A stretch of 64,000 nucleotides of DNA, from contig NW_019211458.1 in the NCBI RefSeq assembly GCF_002443255.2, forward strand, positions 25,552,757-25,616,756, given 5' to 3'. Position 1 is the stretch's first letter; each line of letters starts with the position of its first letter. The translations under genes and the position numbers were made by a program. This stretch comes from Varroa destructor. Lineage: Eukaryota > Arthropoda > Arachnida > Mesostigmata > Varroidae. Shown piece by piece: positions 44,595 to 56,548 of this stretch. The notes below the pieces were generated by a model that was not told the DNA's origin, did not search any database, and was given only the letters and a program-made list of their open reading frames with translations.

Positions 44595-44765
44595 ATGTAT
44601 CTAGCAATTACTGGTATTGCTGCTGCTGCTGCTGCTGCCGTTTGTTCTTGGGTGCTCATCGCCAATCGGCGCTCTCTCACTCTCGAACACGAGGAGGTCC
44701 TGGTCGCGGAAAGGCTAAGCGTTCTAGTCGTCGAAAACCCTTGCGTCGTTTATTTAGAGACTTAA
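44595..44765 (+). CDS. Possible 56-residue poly-alanine membrane microprotein
   Basis: The ATG at 44595 has A at -3. The frame ends TAA at 44763-44765. Residues 2-22 (motif YLAITGIAAAAAAAVCSWVL) form a continuous hydrophobic stretch with a poly-Ala core coded by a GCT repeat at 44619-44639. Basic residues (NRR) follow, then an acidic/hydrophobic tail, which suggests a type II or signal-anchor topology. The GCT repeat alone could make such a frame look hydrophobic. No family is recognised. Confidence 0.23.
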   Translation: MYLAITGIAAAAAAAVCSWVLIANRRSLTLEHEEVLVAERLSVLVVENPCVVYLET

Positions 44766-46129
44766 ACCTCTCACGCGACTAACCGCCTATTGAACCCGAG
44801 CTTTAGAGTAACGTCCCTGTCTCCAAGGCTTTCGCATGTCGTCGTTGTAGTGGAAAGCTAAAAGCACAAAAATACATTGATAGGGATGATAGGAATACGT
44901 ACATGTTAGACGACGAGGAATGGCTACAGTCGCAGTTTGCGATTCATCTGATGGCTTTGCGAGGAAGAGTTCTATTCGCCCAAATAAATTATGACTAAAT
45001 TTGTTTGACTTTTTTTTTTTTTAGAAACAGTGGACGGGATACTTTGCTTGTAAGTCCACTAGTGCTCCGAGATCATCGTGAGGTTCCGCTTCTGATTTTC
45101 CCGAATGTGATGGCTGACTAAGCGACTAACCGACTGAGGCAATCGGGTGCTTGAGGGGCTTGCGAAAGGGCAAATGGTGCCAAGGAACGTCCGAAGTATA
45201 TAGGGTTGGGGTAATTGTATCCCTTGTGGATTATTACAGACGGTTGGAACGAACGCATAATAGTAGAAGGTCTATTAAGCTGCTAGAAGATAGAAATAGA
45301 GAGGAAACAAGACATTGTCCCACAAAGGAACATACGAATAACAGAAAAGGAAGCCGTTATTACGGTGACTGCATCCCGGTTACCGGCAGTGGTAGTACCA
45401 GCCGCTCCCGCGGTACACGATGAAGCCGAACGAAAGGTGGTTCCGCCGACAAACTTCAATGGTAGAATAGCCGTTGAAGTAACATACATCACAGTAGTAA
45501 TGAAAGCCACGTGATTAGGCTTCAAAGAAGACAGTGAGGAACATTTGGATGTTCGTCGACGATAATTCTCAAGTCTGTATCATTGAGGTTATTAAAGGTG
45601 CGCTAAAACGACAAAGACCGAGGTAATTATATTAGAAGGAGGGGTTTCAGTGCTATGCCTAACAACACATCTTACTCGATGGTATGCTACTTAGTACAGA
45701 GGAAGGATAACCACAACGCTGTTACCGGTTATCTCTGGCAAATACTGTTCTTTTTTAATATACACACAGTAGTTTTATCATGAAAATGCTCTTAAATATC
45801 GTAATAAGTTCGGGTCGATTATACCAAATTTTGTTTTATGCATCACTGTCACAGGTTTTCTATCAATCAATACAAAAAATAAAATTTCTGTTTCCAACTG
45901 AAATAGAAAAGGTAAAATAGAAAAAATGTGGAGGTGATCAAATAAATCACTTTATCAACTGTGTAGCATGCTAGCCTACAGTATCTCACACGATCTGGAC
46001 CACGGGACTGCAATAATGGCTTATAAACTGACGAACTCAAAGTTATAATCACACATACGAATGAGATCGATTATCCTAGTGTGGCCTTCACCCTCTACTA
46101 TACTATTTTCCATAAAAGTTTAAACAATT
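44766..46129. other. Gap with GC-richer part to 45.5 kb
   Basis: A T12 run lies at about 45009-45020. An Arg-rich plus frame (45151-45423) and a minus frame (45283-45525) overlap, and neither has splice or start support. From 45.55 kb it is AT-rich. Confidence 0.4.
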
Positions 46130-46477
46130 TTGTGGCTGCTAAATAAGCCTACATCAGGAAATGTATGGAATCAGAAAACGCTCAAAGGGTCAACTGACCA
46201 AGCGAATCGCGCCTTCAAAACCCGTTCACCAACATATATCGTACAACATGCTTTATTAAGTAAGAAAAGCTTAAAGCAACCGATCATTCGAACGCAATAC
46301 TCTGCATTGTGCAACCTTAAAAAAATATGGACTGTTTATATACGAGACAAAAGCCGAATCACTCTCTTCAAGTTGAAACAGAACTTCGTAGAAGCATCAC
46401 TGCAGGGACACTATCATATAGACTGCATTCTAGATCCCGAAGGGATAATATACCGCGTTTGTGCTTTACGTAACTAG
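46130..46477 (+). CDS. Open frame of 115 codons without any ATG
   Basis: Open to TAG at 46475-46477 in fairly AT-rich DNA, with mixed, protein-like codon use (Lys/Gln/Ile/Leu) and a C-terminal part with two His and two Cys. There is no Met codon anywhere, so it could only be an internal or terminal exon. An acceptor (CATCAG at about 46155) is possible but not strong. Unassigned. Confidence 0.18.
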   Translation: MWLLNKPTSGNVWNQKTLKGSTDQANRAFKTRSPTYIVQHALLSKKSLKQPIIRTQYSALCNLKKIWTVYIRDKSRITLFKLKQNFVEASLQGHYHIDCILDPEGIIYRVCALRN

Positions 46478-49400
46478 CCGTCGAAAGACGAAAATAGGAA
46501 AATCTATAGTAAAATATAAATGATTTTTGCCTCACGGTTAAAATCCATTTTCCAGCTCAATTCAACAGCGTCAGATCTAATTCCTTGTACTGCCAACAAA
46601 ATAGAACCGGCTTCAATCGACGACTGCTCACGTAATAGACCCCTTTGTGCATGCATGCTACACCCTCGGCGGCTTCTTGTCCAACAAATATCAAAAGCCT
46701 CGTGGCCCCAAGCGATTTCAAGGGAACACCTATCAAACTCCTATATACATACATAAAGTGTAACCTCGCTCTTTCTGCAACCGTCCTATGAATTTGCTAC
46801 GATACGATAATACGTTTACGGGCAGGATGTGTAAGACTGCGATTCGTTGACGCTTTCCTACTTTTCTATCACAAACAGATACATTTTCCAGCTCACGTTA
46901 TTCTATATCCGTTGCTTTCACCCCCGCCAAGGCGTCCGTACCAAATTTGTTGGTAATTTGCAAATTCCGAAAAGAATTTGCTAGCCGTTGTCTATTTGAG
47001 ATCGCTGCATCATGCGAGCTCAACGGTTCCCTCGGGACACTGAGAACGATGAAAAGCTTCACAGGGCTAGGCGAGTCGTTTAGCCATTATATCGCATAGG
47101 GTTGGATTGAGCCAGCAGAAGGAACCGGGATTCTTTGCTGGGGCCTAGAGAATAGGTTTCACGTAGCCTATTGCTGTGTTTGTTACTACTAGTATTGCTA
47201 CTGCCTCGCCGGGGCCGTGCACACATTTTGTAAGTAAGAGGTGTAACAGAACGTGAAGTTGACATAAGCGCTAGCTGAGGTATAGCATATAGGTATCCTG
47301 TAGACGGTATGAAGATGATATAAGTTGTCAAATGCAAAATAGGTAGGACTTGTGGCAGGGCCTTGGTTCTTTTTCTTGTGATAAAGTTCTACGTTTGTCA
47401 TCTGGTTACGTTTAATCAATTGTGTTCAGCATAAGAGTTTAGTTTTTAAATCCGTGTCTAGTCAAATGAAGGGTGCACTTTCCGTAGCTCTAACAAGTGC
47501 TTTGCCGTTACTCTAACTTTCACAGAACATGCCTTAGTCTGTTTTTGGTATGCCGAAGGCTTTTCATTTTATAGAAAACGATCAGTGGAACGTTTGAGGC
47601 CATCTGAATCTTCGAAATAATTTCTTTCTCCCACCTTTTAATTTGTCAAAGGTATAACTACCTACGGGGAAAACCTTTTTCATATTTTAGAGAATTCCGT
47701 TAGTCATCTATACAACGAAAGGCCTCGTTTTATTGTATCGCTACCCGTATTAAGTAGCACAAAACACTCTTCAAAATTTTGACTCGGTGTATTATCTGCG
47801 GTCTGTTGTCTATTTATGAGGCTGACATCTACGTGAGCAAACACCACCGAAATGATTGATCCCTGCTGTTTGTCGCTACCACATCAGCTTGGCGTATACA
47901 TTATTTATTAACCTATTGTCTGGCATGGATTCCTACCGTGTTCGCTATGATCTGCTTGTTCTCCGGTAACTTGTTCGACTGCGATAAATACACCCTACTC
48001 TCAGTTTTACCTTGATGATTACCAGCGTCAGACACAAATGCTAGTTTGTTGTGCATTATTAAACTGTGGTATCATTTTATCGAATAAACGAATCCACGTC
48101 CATGTCCTGTTTGTGTCCTTCGCAGATAGGCAGACGTTAGACGATCTATAGTAGTCCACCTGTTTCTAACGTCACATTGTAAGGTTCCCATTGATTTGCA
48201 GGCTCAGAGTAATGGCCGCTAATTATGGATGTAACCGACTCATGTAGATGTTCTCAAAATGTTCTATTTCAGTACTTTCCTTAGGCCGTCATTAGGTGTA
48301 CATATGCAAATACTAATTATTACTAGATACACAAACTTTGGATCGGCCTTCTGACAATGTACATTACTTAACATGCATTACTTTTTGTATTTAACCGGCC
48401 AACTGCATATTTAGGCTTGCATGCACGATGACCTGAATCCCATCAGGGTGTGAGAAAATCGAAACATCATTAAACTGATTCTCTTCTCAAAGTTTTCGGC
48501 TTACTCCTGTGGCCATTGTCGACCTAATGTCTTTAAGACTTAAGGTTTGATGTAAGTGATGTACATGCTCGGATAGCCAACCTTTTGAGATTTTGTAGAA
48601 CGCTTTTAACGCGAAGACCGTTTTGTCTAGCGCGACTTTAACAGCAGTGAATAAGGCAGGCCGAATGTTGCTACAGAAACTCAGCGCCGGTTAGTCCCCG
48701 CGGGGCTTACATCATCGAAAAGCGGTGCAAAGTAAGTCCATTGTTACTGGTCGCTGATTAGTTGGTGAAATCGCCGATACTAATCTACATGTATTCTTTA
48801 TTGAAGCAGCTCGATGCGGTACAGTTAACCTTTTACTTGAAAGCCATAGAGATTTTTACCTAAGACGCGCCGATGTTAAAGGCATGTTAAAACAGGATTG
48901 ACTCTACGTGCTAGTTATTATATTTCATATTATAGCAACTAGTGCGGTGAATAACATTATTTGGAGTTACAGCTTTAGTCAAGACCTTACCTCAGGAAGT
49001 TTGGGCGCAGCCTCGTTATTAACATTTAAGAGACAAATTCAACTTAAATTGTTGTTCATTTAAAGGGTAAATGCTCATTTGTTTTCAAAATCAGTATGTC
49101 GCTTGTCTTTTGTTAGAAAGAAAGCTGAAAGACGTAAATGGCTCTTCGTCAAGGTGACTATGCTCAAAACGAGTAACAGACGGCGTCTTTCTAATAAGTT
49201 GAAGAAAAAAAAAAACTTGTTTATGTAGCGAAAAAAATACAGCAGTAGGACGTGTTAAGCGAAAGGACAACTGCGCGTTTTTCTTAAGAACTTCATATTT
49301 AGATATCTTCGTTATAGCAGTAGTGTGTGGTCAAGTACAACCGTTTTGCGAAGAGTGAAAAAGGTGTTACTGATTTAATGTATTTTATATACGAGCAGAT

Positions 49401-50223
49401 TTTACTCTGTAACATTGCCTAGTAGAATTACCCCAAATGATTACCTCTATGGAAATATGGAGTCGGTCGGCACTCAATCGGATTTATTATCTCATATCGT
49501 CTAGCGGTGACTGTTACTAAATCTGTGTGTTGCGTTGGTGGATTAGTAAAAAGTTCCACGGTGAAGTATTTCCATATAATCTATTTCAACAAGTTGATTT
49601 TTCAAAGAAGATATACTGAAGCTTTGAACCACGACAATGCAGCGAAATTTGCAAGTATTTTGCTTTTCTGATCCTTATCTCCTATGTACATGGCGTATTC
49701 GAGCCAAAATCCGCATGGCATTTATGGGTTATTGCTCTTTACGATACTACCGCTGCCTGTCAGTACTGTGTTGCGGTAACATAAATATATACTTGTACAA
49801 ATGGCGGCCATAGCAGCACAGGTTCTCTACTTGTGTAATATGTATCCCATTAAAACGAGCACAAAGCTTGTTAAAATCGTCTTGCAACATATGCTAAATT
49901 AGACAACGAAACGATATTAGAGGCAAGTGATAATTCAAAGTTGTAGAGGGCATCAGCAAGTATTAACAACTAGGCAAAAGACCAAAACGAATAAGTAAAA
50001 CCACACCGGAGTTAGTTCGGTCTCGGTCTGAGGAATCATCATAAAAGTTACAATTAACTACAGTGTATAAATAAAACATGTGGCAGATCAGAGGGGAAGC
50101 AAAACAGGGCGTCCTGAACATGCGTACATTATAATTGGGCTAGTTGTTAGAGTTAGTAATTAGTAATGTTAATAGTTACAGGTCTCAGCGTCAACTGGGT
50201 CGGGCCTCACAACCTCCTGCTGA
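46478..50223. other. AT-rich 3.7-kb gap
   Basis: The only notable frame is minus 47080-47337, whose internal ATG gives a Ser/Arg/Asn-rich 61-residue stretch without start context. From 47.4 to 50.1 kb I see nothing, the longest such blank in the window. Confidence 0.5.
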
Positions 50224-50402
50224 AAACAGAACTTCTCAAATGGTGTAGTAAGTTTGCTGGGTGCGTGCACCGCAGAAACAAGTAAAATAGACAAAAGCGT
50301 TTCAGGTATTTCCATTTCTGATGACTCCGGCCCCTTTTGGGAACAGGCTGGGGGGGGACATAACTCCACTGTAGTCGAGGCTTTCTGCAATTGGTCAGAT
50401 GG
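50224..50402 (+). CDS. Possible exon ending at GTACGTAT
   Basis: The frame is open from 50224 and reaches GATG|GTACGT near 50402, a reasonable donor; unspliced, it stops at 50452-50454. It is Ser/Gly/Asp-rich with two NxS/T sites. A minus-strand frame (50169-50390) in the complementary phase looks equally protein-like, so strand cannot be decided. Confidence 0.15.
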
Positions 50403-50454
50403 TACGTATAATTCTATAACATCGATGCACGGTATCGAAATCGAACAATGGTAA

Positions 50455-51846
50455 CAATTTCATAAATTTGCAAGCATCGAAAATTCATAGAAGTATCACA
50501 GCTGCTTACAAGTTTCTGAAAAGTAGCCTTTTCTTTCTATCGTAGCACTATAGCTTCTTATGTACTCAAACCATACGTACGTACACACTGCATGCACGTT
50601 TTAAACATACAGCTGTATAGAATATTCCTATAATAGAATATCAATTGAAAACACCTTCAGCGCTGTCGCTGTGGTTAATACCTATTGGGCCAATAAAAAT
50701 ACCAGCATCTCTTAGACTGATCCTAAGTATACTATAGTCGGAGCTCGGATTAAACAAGCAAACAAAGAACTGTATGCCGCAAAATACGGCTTGTCTATTG
50801 CGTGTCGCAGCTGCTCGAGCATTCCCAGTGAAGCTTCTATGTGCTCCCTTTGCAATGTAACTTGAGTCGTAGCGCATCTACTGGTAAATTTAATGAAACG
50901 AGTTTTGGCCATTAGTTGTAGCAACGCATTAAACAATCAAATGTAAAACTTATCGCGAATTCACTAATGGGTCTGAAAGTAAATTAGAAAGGAATGGCCC
51001 TTCAACTCGAAATCCCTGCTTGACGAATAAGTAGACTTCCATTAAGGTTTTTACTTAGCTACCACGAGGAGCTAGAATATAGCGCACGTTGACGTAACTC
51101 GTATGGCGCGGCACACCTGACAGTTTAAGCGTAAAATTATGGTTGAAGGCATTGAGTCACTTCGCTGCCGTTGCCATCAGATTTCGACGAAAAGGTAATC
51201 ACTAATTGTCGAGTCACTCTGGCAGCGCGGTTAACGATGGGCGCAAGTTGCGAAACGCCGCTAGATCGGAAAGTTTTTGAAGAAAGCTAGCTTGAGGTAG
51301 GCGCGAATCAGGCACAATCTTTAAAATCTTTGGGTTCTAACGACGTTGCGTGCTCACTGTGTGATCCGACGATTTCTAGCATCAGAAGCCATTCTTTTTC
51401 TACTCTCATACAAAAAGTCGACAGGTTCCAACATATGATGATGACGACTGGGTACTTCTCCGTTTTGTATGAGGTTTCCTCATTAGTTAAATTCTAGAAA
51501 AATATGACGGCTCCGTCATCTTCCTAGTAGACGTTTTTTAGGTATAACCCTCTTCCACGAGCTATATTGGGCCTCAGCATCCTAACGGCCAGCTATAGAT
51601 ATCATAAGGCGTTATCCGTATTGATCCGCTAATCGAATACGTTTCGGATGACCAACTTTGGCTGTATGAGCTCTTTCTTTAGTCTTCTTTTTTGTCAACT
51701 GATTAGTAGGCTTTTGTTCAAACTTCCTACATATTCTAATGTGATTACAGACATGCACTTTATCACAACGCGCAGACAGTCCTCTGTGTTTCGAGTTTTA
51801 CAACCGGTGTCGTCGTTAGGCTTTCCATCAGACATCAAATAGTTCC
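50455..51846. other. AT-rich gap, no gene seen
   Basis: Short frames on both strands (50641-50936 minus, 51648-51842 plus, 51695-51922 minus) without start or splice support. Confidence 0.45.
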
Positions 51847-52119
51847 ATGTACACAGCTTCCAATATACCTCTACTAGCGGGCTCGTCATTCGATAACTAT
51901 CCGGTTTTTCGTCAAACACCAACTTCGATTTATCCTATCGTATCTTTAGGCCTTCTCAAGGAACCTCTCGCTGGACGTTATTGCGGTCCGTGTCTTGTCA
52001 ACCTCCCGCGCGGCCTTTTTTGTTATACGCACTTCTGCTTGCGCTCTTCACAGAAGAAAAAAATAACGATGAAGGACATGAGCCCGTGCACACAAACTGG
52101 AGCAGTACAGCAAGTATAG
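51847..52119 (+). CDS. Possible 90-residue ORF
   Basis: An ATG at 51847 (weak context, T at -3) opens 90 codons to TAG 52117-52119. The first half is Pro/Ser/Leu-rich, the middle has three Cys (RYCGPC, FCYTHFC), and the tail is Lys-rich. I see no signal peptide or membrane segment. Part overlaps a minus-strand frame (51695-51922). Unassigned. Confidence 0.2.
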   Translation: MYTASNIPLLAGSSFDNYPVFRQTPTSIYPIVSLGLLKEPLAGRYCGPCLVNLPRGLFCYTHFCLRSSQKKKITMKDMSPCTQTGAVQQV

Positions 52120-52500
52120 TAGTCAGCCTATAGCCATCCAGCTCGTTTTTCTTCCTGTTGCATACTTACAGAGATCTCACTTTACGTAATGGACTGTCCA
52201 ATATATCGGTCGGACTTTTTAAGCGTCGAATTATGCTTATCTAACAACATCGACGATAATTTCGGCTACTACAGTAACAGTGCGATAGCACACTCAATAA
52301 GCGTTCACATTGTTGTTTGTTTGCATACTACATACGAAACCGGTTGAGCTGTAAGCCGCTGATTACAAAGTCGATATACCCTGCTGGCATCTGACGTGGC
52401 GGTCATCACTGAAGGAGGTCGCGATCGCTACCACAGCGTTCACCCAATGTCTAGCGATTTCAAATGCCAGCTACTCTGATTTGTCCTCGGTTTACACTTG
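52120..52500. other. Short gap
   Basis: Nothing supportable seen. Confidence 0.45.
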
Positions 52501-52524
52501 CCCTACATGCATGCATGCATAGGG
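52501..52524. repeat. (ATGC)n within CCCT…AGGG inverted flanks
   Basis: Three and a half ATGC units between CCCT and AGGG; self-complementary apart from a two-base bulge. Confidence 0.6.
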
Positions 52525-52534
52525 TATATGTTAC

Positions 52535-52589
52535 CGGTTTTTGTGTAAAACTTGTTGTCTTACTTCAGGAGAAGTAAGAACAAAAACCG
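52535..52589. repeat. Nested hairpin with one-sided bulge
   Basis: Outer CGGTTTTTGT (52535-52544) pairs perfectly with ACAAAAACCG (52580-52589). Inner CTTACTTC (52559-52566) pairs perfectly with GAAGTAAG (52571-52578) around an AGGA loop. Fourteen bases bulge on the left and one on the right. The plan resembles the hairpin at 4155-4197, but the sequences differ. Confidence 0.65.
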
Positions 52590-52788
52590 ACTCACATTAG
52601 TCGTTAAAATAAATAATTGGTAGCTAAGTTTTTGTTACCTGGAGACCGCAGCACTGCGGGAATTCATCGAAAGCTGGCAAAGACATAACGCAGACAAAGA
52701 GTTCTTAAGAGGAACCACAGTAAATGGATGATGCATACGTCTCAAGAATGAAGACTGAAATGTTGAAGCCCAGCGGGAGGATGACCAA

Positions 52789-52983
52789 ATGTCGAAACCC
52801 GATGAACAAGGATGCATTGCCACAGTCGAAGAGACTTTGAACAAAAGCGGAGCTTGGGCTTCAAAGCTTTTGTCAGCCAATACTTGCATTTCACATGCAC
52901 CAGAAAATGTGTGTGGCGTATTCCGCCTTCAATTTACGGAACTTCAACGAATAAAAACCTGCCAGAAGCATACGGCACCATAA
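52789..52983 (+). CDS. Possible 64-residue ORF
   Basis: An ATG at 52789 opens 64 codons to TAA 52981-52983. The product is mixed, with five Cys and no hydrophobic segment, and its codon use looks ordinary. A minus-strand frame (52635-52889) overlaps. Unassigned. Confidence 0.17.
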   Translation: MSKPDEQGCIATVEETLNKSGAWASKLLSANTCISHAPENVCGVFRLQFTELQRIKTCQKHTAP

Positions 52984-55184
52984 ACGAGGCATAATTCAAT
53001 CTCTACTGCCAGCCGGAGCCAAACCATGTGAGAGAATGCCGTCGTTGTTGTAAAGAAATCGGCTTTGGCGGGACCGTCAATTATAATATTTACAATAGAC
53101 GCCTGTTACTATGAGACACTCACCGAAATTGAAACAACGACTAAAAATGGTTTATTAAATCATTTTTATGAACTCCTGGCCGCTTGATTCTTGGCTTAAT
53201 TAAAGATTTTTCGGTTTTCTCCTCCAGAAAGCACACGAAATTCGGCAATAACATAAGGCCGTCGATTTCGAATGAAAAGACGCTTTGTCCAGCGCACAGT
53301 GTTTGGATAATGGCTTACTTTTACCCACACTGCCAGAATAACGTTATTCTTTGTCATGCGGAATTGGTTTTTTTTTTTTTAAAAAATAGCTTTATTCAGC
53401 CTCTGAAATAGCGAATGAACGCTTGCCTTCCACGATAAACAACCTGCTAAAGTTTTCCAAAAAGCATCACTTTATATATATATAGAAGGTGTTTTCCGAA
53501 TCCTTTTGATGCCTCCAATGACCTAATGAAAGATTTTGGGAAGATTTACAACATGAGCACCAAATATGTTAAAAGAGCATTTTTAGTTATAGATTTTCAC
53601 AAGTTTTAAAAACTCCTAACTAAAGTACTCTAAAAGTTTTTGTGCAAAATAACTGAATTTTCGTTCAGTACATATCGGTAGATACTATCGATGCGGGATT
53701 TGTAAACTCAGCCTAAAGTTTAGCGTAGATCATCTAAGAATCTCAGCTTAACGAACACTGATCTCTTATTTATATCAAAATAGATTTTCTTTTCAAGCCC
53801 AAAGAGACTTAGCCTCTTCTGTATGGAGATCCTTTATGTGGACACGGTTGTGTATCCCCGCCTCAGATCCAACTTCTCGCATATATTCTCGAATACAAAA
53901 GTATGCTGGAAACTTTTGTTAGTGTTCAAGCATGGACGTGAATCAAAACAAAATAAAATTCATAGCACTCAGCTTGTTTTCTAATTCATGTAGCTGTGAA
54001 TTAGGTATCGTAGTAACGAGAGCGATAATCCCAGTTAAGGACGTTTGATCACACAAATAGGTTTATTTAGGAGGTGGCTCTTACTGGGGTTTTCTGGGTT
54101 AATTGTAAACCAAGTAAATATTTTGGAATTTCCGTTCAGACGACATATAATCTTAGAGGTAAGGGTTACTAGTTGCTACGTACACTATCATCTACAGGCG
54201 TGTTGCAAATTTTCTATAAAAAAAAGATATGCTTCAAATGACCACACTAGCGTGTCGTCTTCTATTACGTTTATGTTCTTGAAACTCGGCAGGCAGTTGA
54301 CAAAAATATTAAAAGGTCTAATCTAAAAAAAATATGGCGTCACAAACGTTCTTTTGTCTTAACAACCTCCTTTGGTGTGAGGGGTACTCCAAACGCTACT
54401 TTTTGTGCCGTAAGTTTATGCAAAACACAGCTTTGCATAAACTATATACATGATTTCAACAAAACAAGATATGTATATTATAAAATTATTATATTATATA
54501 ACAATTATATGATCACTTTTCATTATATACACCCCATATTACACGAAGAGTGTGGTTATATAAGAAACAAACAGTTATTTTAGTTCCATATATATTCCTC
54601 ATGTACGAGTATTTTTATAACAAACGGTTGTGTCCAAACCTGATGCGTACTTTAATGTGCCACTTGTCTTACTGATTGTTGCAAATAGAATTTGGTACAC
54701 ATTAACATGTGCATCGAATTTACGTAGGGGTCCTAAGCTCGAAAGATGTTCTATGTCGATTGCTACATCTGACCACAGCGTTACGTCAAATCGACATGTT
54801 GGCGCAATGGCCACCACCCAGCTCAACCGCAACAAGAAACAATGATATAGACAAAGGATATATGGAAAAAGGAGACGAAGGATGAATGGAAAAAGGAGGC
54901 GAAGAGGAAACTAAAATAGCCATCTCATTCGGATAATAGACAGACTTTGCCCTACGCATGCACCCAGCTGGAGACTCCTGTCTGCTGCAAAAGACTTGCC
55001 TTTCTTTTCGTTAACTGTACCATTCCATCGGCTTTGCACTAACTTGGTAGCTCACAATGCCGTGCGCGAATGTATGGGTTCCATTTGTAAAGTAGTGGTA
55101 CTCCTGACAGCCAAATAGGCTAGCCGAGATGGAGGTGACTTTCTAAATGACAATGGCGCCTCTCGGCCCATGCTTCGGTCGTAG
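52984..55184. other. AT-rich 2.2-kb gap
   Basis: A T12 run at 53367-53378 and a short TATA array near 53473. A possible 19-nt exon (54140-54158, strong acceptor TTTCCGTTCAG, donor GAG|GTAAGG) is too short to judge. A plus frame with ATG at 54630 lacks context. Confidence 0.45.
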
Positions 55185-55296
55185 TTGTTTAGAGCTGCGT
55201 TCCAAATGCTGAAGTGGCCGGCACAGCGCGCGCTTGCGTTCTACCCTGCATTGCGTTACCATGCAAACAATGAGACAGAGGAGGGACACAGTCAAG
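55180..55296 (+). CDS. Possible exon ending CAAG|GTGGGT
   Basis: A fair acceptor (CCATGCTTCGGTCGTAG) and a strong donor (AAG|GTGGGT at about 55297) bound a frame containing an ATG at 55207 and a short amphipathic segment. Boundaries are approximate by a few bases. Unassigned. Confidence 0.17.
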
Positions 55297-55400
55297 GTGG
55301 GTACTGGGTAATTCGGCTCACCGGCAGGGTGGCCTTAGCGAAATTACAAAGAATGATGACATTTCGACGCCTGCCTCGACCATTGCCATAGGCGCAAATG

Positions 55401-55685
55401 TTACCGCGACTCCCACTGCCAAACGGCAGCAACTGTAGGCTTTGATAACACGTCTCTATCCGTGTCCTCTTGGTTGAACCCACATACATAGCGCGATCCC
55501 AGGCCAGCCAGGTTGGCTCTAGCCAACACAGTGCAACGCATCAGGGAGGCGGCTACACAGGAAATAGGCCAGAAGCAGCACTGCAGTACAGTGGAGCAAG
55601 GTAGGAGCTGAAACAGTAGTGCGGCAGCAACGACTTCGATGATGACAACAGCAGCAGTAATGTAAGTCAGCGGAGCGTAATCCAT
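55401..55685 (-). CDS. Candidate 94-residue protein with two hydrophobic segments
   Basis: The minus-strand ATG at 55685 has G at -3 and G at +4. The frame ends TAA at 55401-55403. Residues 9-28 (motif ITAAVVIIEVVAAALLFQLL) form a strong membrane segment. A second, cysteine-containing hydrophobic stretch follows at about 32-52, and then a polar tail with acidic residues (NQEDTDRD). Two spans with a short loop would form a hairpin topology. CAG/CTG-type low complexity contributes part of the Ala/Val run. No family is recognised. Confidence 0.28.
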   Translation of the reverse strand: MDYAPLTYITAAVVIIEVVAAALLFQLLPCSTVLQCCFWPISCVAASLMRCTVLARANLAGLGSRYVCGFNQEDTDRDVLSKPTVAAVWQWESR

Positions 55686-55703
55686 CTCATAGCAGAATTT
55701 CAC

Positions 55704-56215
55704 AGAGCTTTCCTCTGTGAGGAAACCTCACAAGGAACAACCGATATTTGCCAGACAGCCAAAACTGTAAAACTGATGGCAGGTAATAGCAGATTTTGCA
55801 GTTAGGAAATGCAACAAATTTCAAACTGTTGGGATTTTGATTCACTTGGAGATTCTATTTTTGTAAATTGTTGTTGGTAGGGGCTATTATAAGAACGTGT
55901 GACAAAATGAGGCGGATATTTAAGTTAGAAGCTATAATAATACTCCAAATATTTTCAACGGTGGTTTACACATACTTGATCTTTATGTAATAATCACTGT
56001 TTTGCTACGTCTAGTGCTTCCTTAGCGAAAAGCCTTCTAAACCCTTAAGCCGTCAAATCATTCATAATATACAAACCATAAATAACGAAAGCATCAAAGG
56101 AAAATTAGCAGATTGGGTGTGCCGCTTCATGAATTCATTTGTAAGGTACTCTGGTATCACTGACTAACGTATGCTATTCGTTGAAAGCAAGTAGGGTCTT
56201 CAATCAGTATCCAAA
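55704..56215. other. AT-rich gap
   Basis: Nothing supportable seen. Confidence 0.45.
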
Positions 56216-56548
56216 ATGTTTGATTTGGGCGTATTTGATCCTACGTACTATCAACGTTGTTTTCTTGTCCGATCGATCAGCCAGACTGGCCAAGGTTTCC
56301 TACTTGATCCCAACGGGTCAATCTGCGCTAAAACAGATCGAACGCAGCTTGAGAGGGAAGCAGCTTGCGTCACACTCGCATCTCTACGGCGCAAGCGTGC
56401 CCGTGAAAATGCTAGACGGAAGAATATACGTGCCTGTAGGGGCATGAGCGCTTTGATTAAGGCTCTTTCAGCCCGAAAGAGGGGAAGATCTAAAAAGGCA
56501 ACCGTAGCGCCGAGAATGGAGGCACGTCGAGGACCCCGAGAGATTTAG
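56216..56548 (+). CDS. Candidate 110-residue arginine-rich protein
   Basis: The ATG at 56216 (A at -3) opens 110 codons to TAG 56546-56548. The first 40 residues are mixed and aromatic. The remaining 70 are strongly basic, with clusters such as RRKRARENARRKN and RKRGRSKK, which resemble nuclear-localisation or nucleic-acid-binding segments. It lacks the Asn-x-x-Ala-Ala-x-Ser-Arg pattern of bZIP domains. A second frame (56181-56447) overlaps. GC content is locally higher. Function unknown. Confidence 0.28.
   Translation: MFDLGVFDPTYYQRCFLVRSISQTGQGFLLDPNGSICAKTDRTQLEREAACVTLASLRRKRARENARRKNIRACRGMSALIKALSARKRGRSKKATVAPRMEARRGPREI

Noticed and set aside
45066..45085. GAGATCATCGTGA, resembling bantam microRNA
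   Set aside because: Mismatches fall in a microRNA that is nearly invariant in arthropods, and no hairpin is present.
50494..50512. TATCACAGC, matching the seed of the miR-2 family
   Set aside because: There is no complementary arm within 60 bases on either side, so no hairpin precursor.
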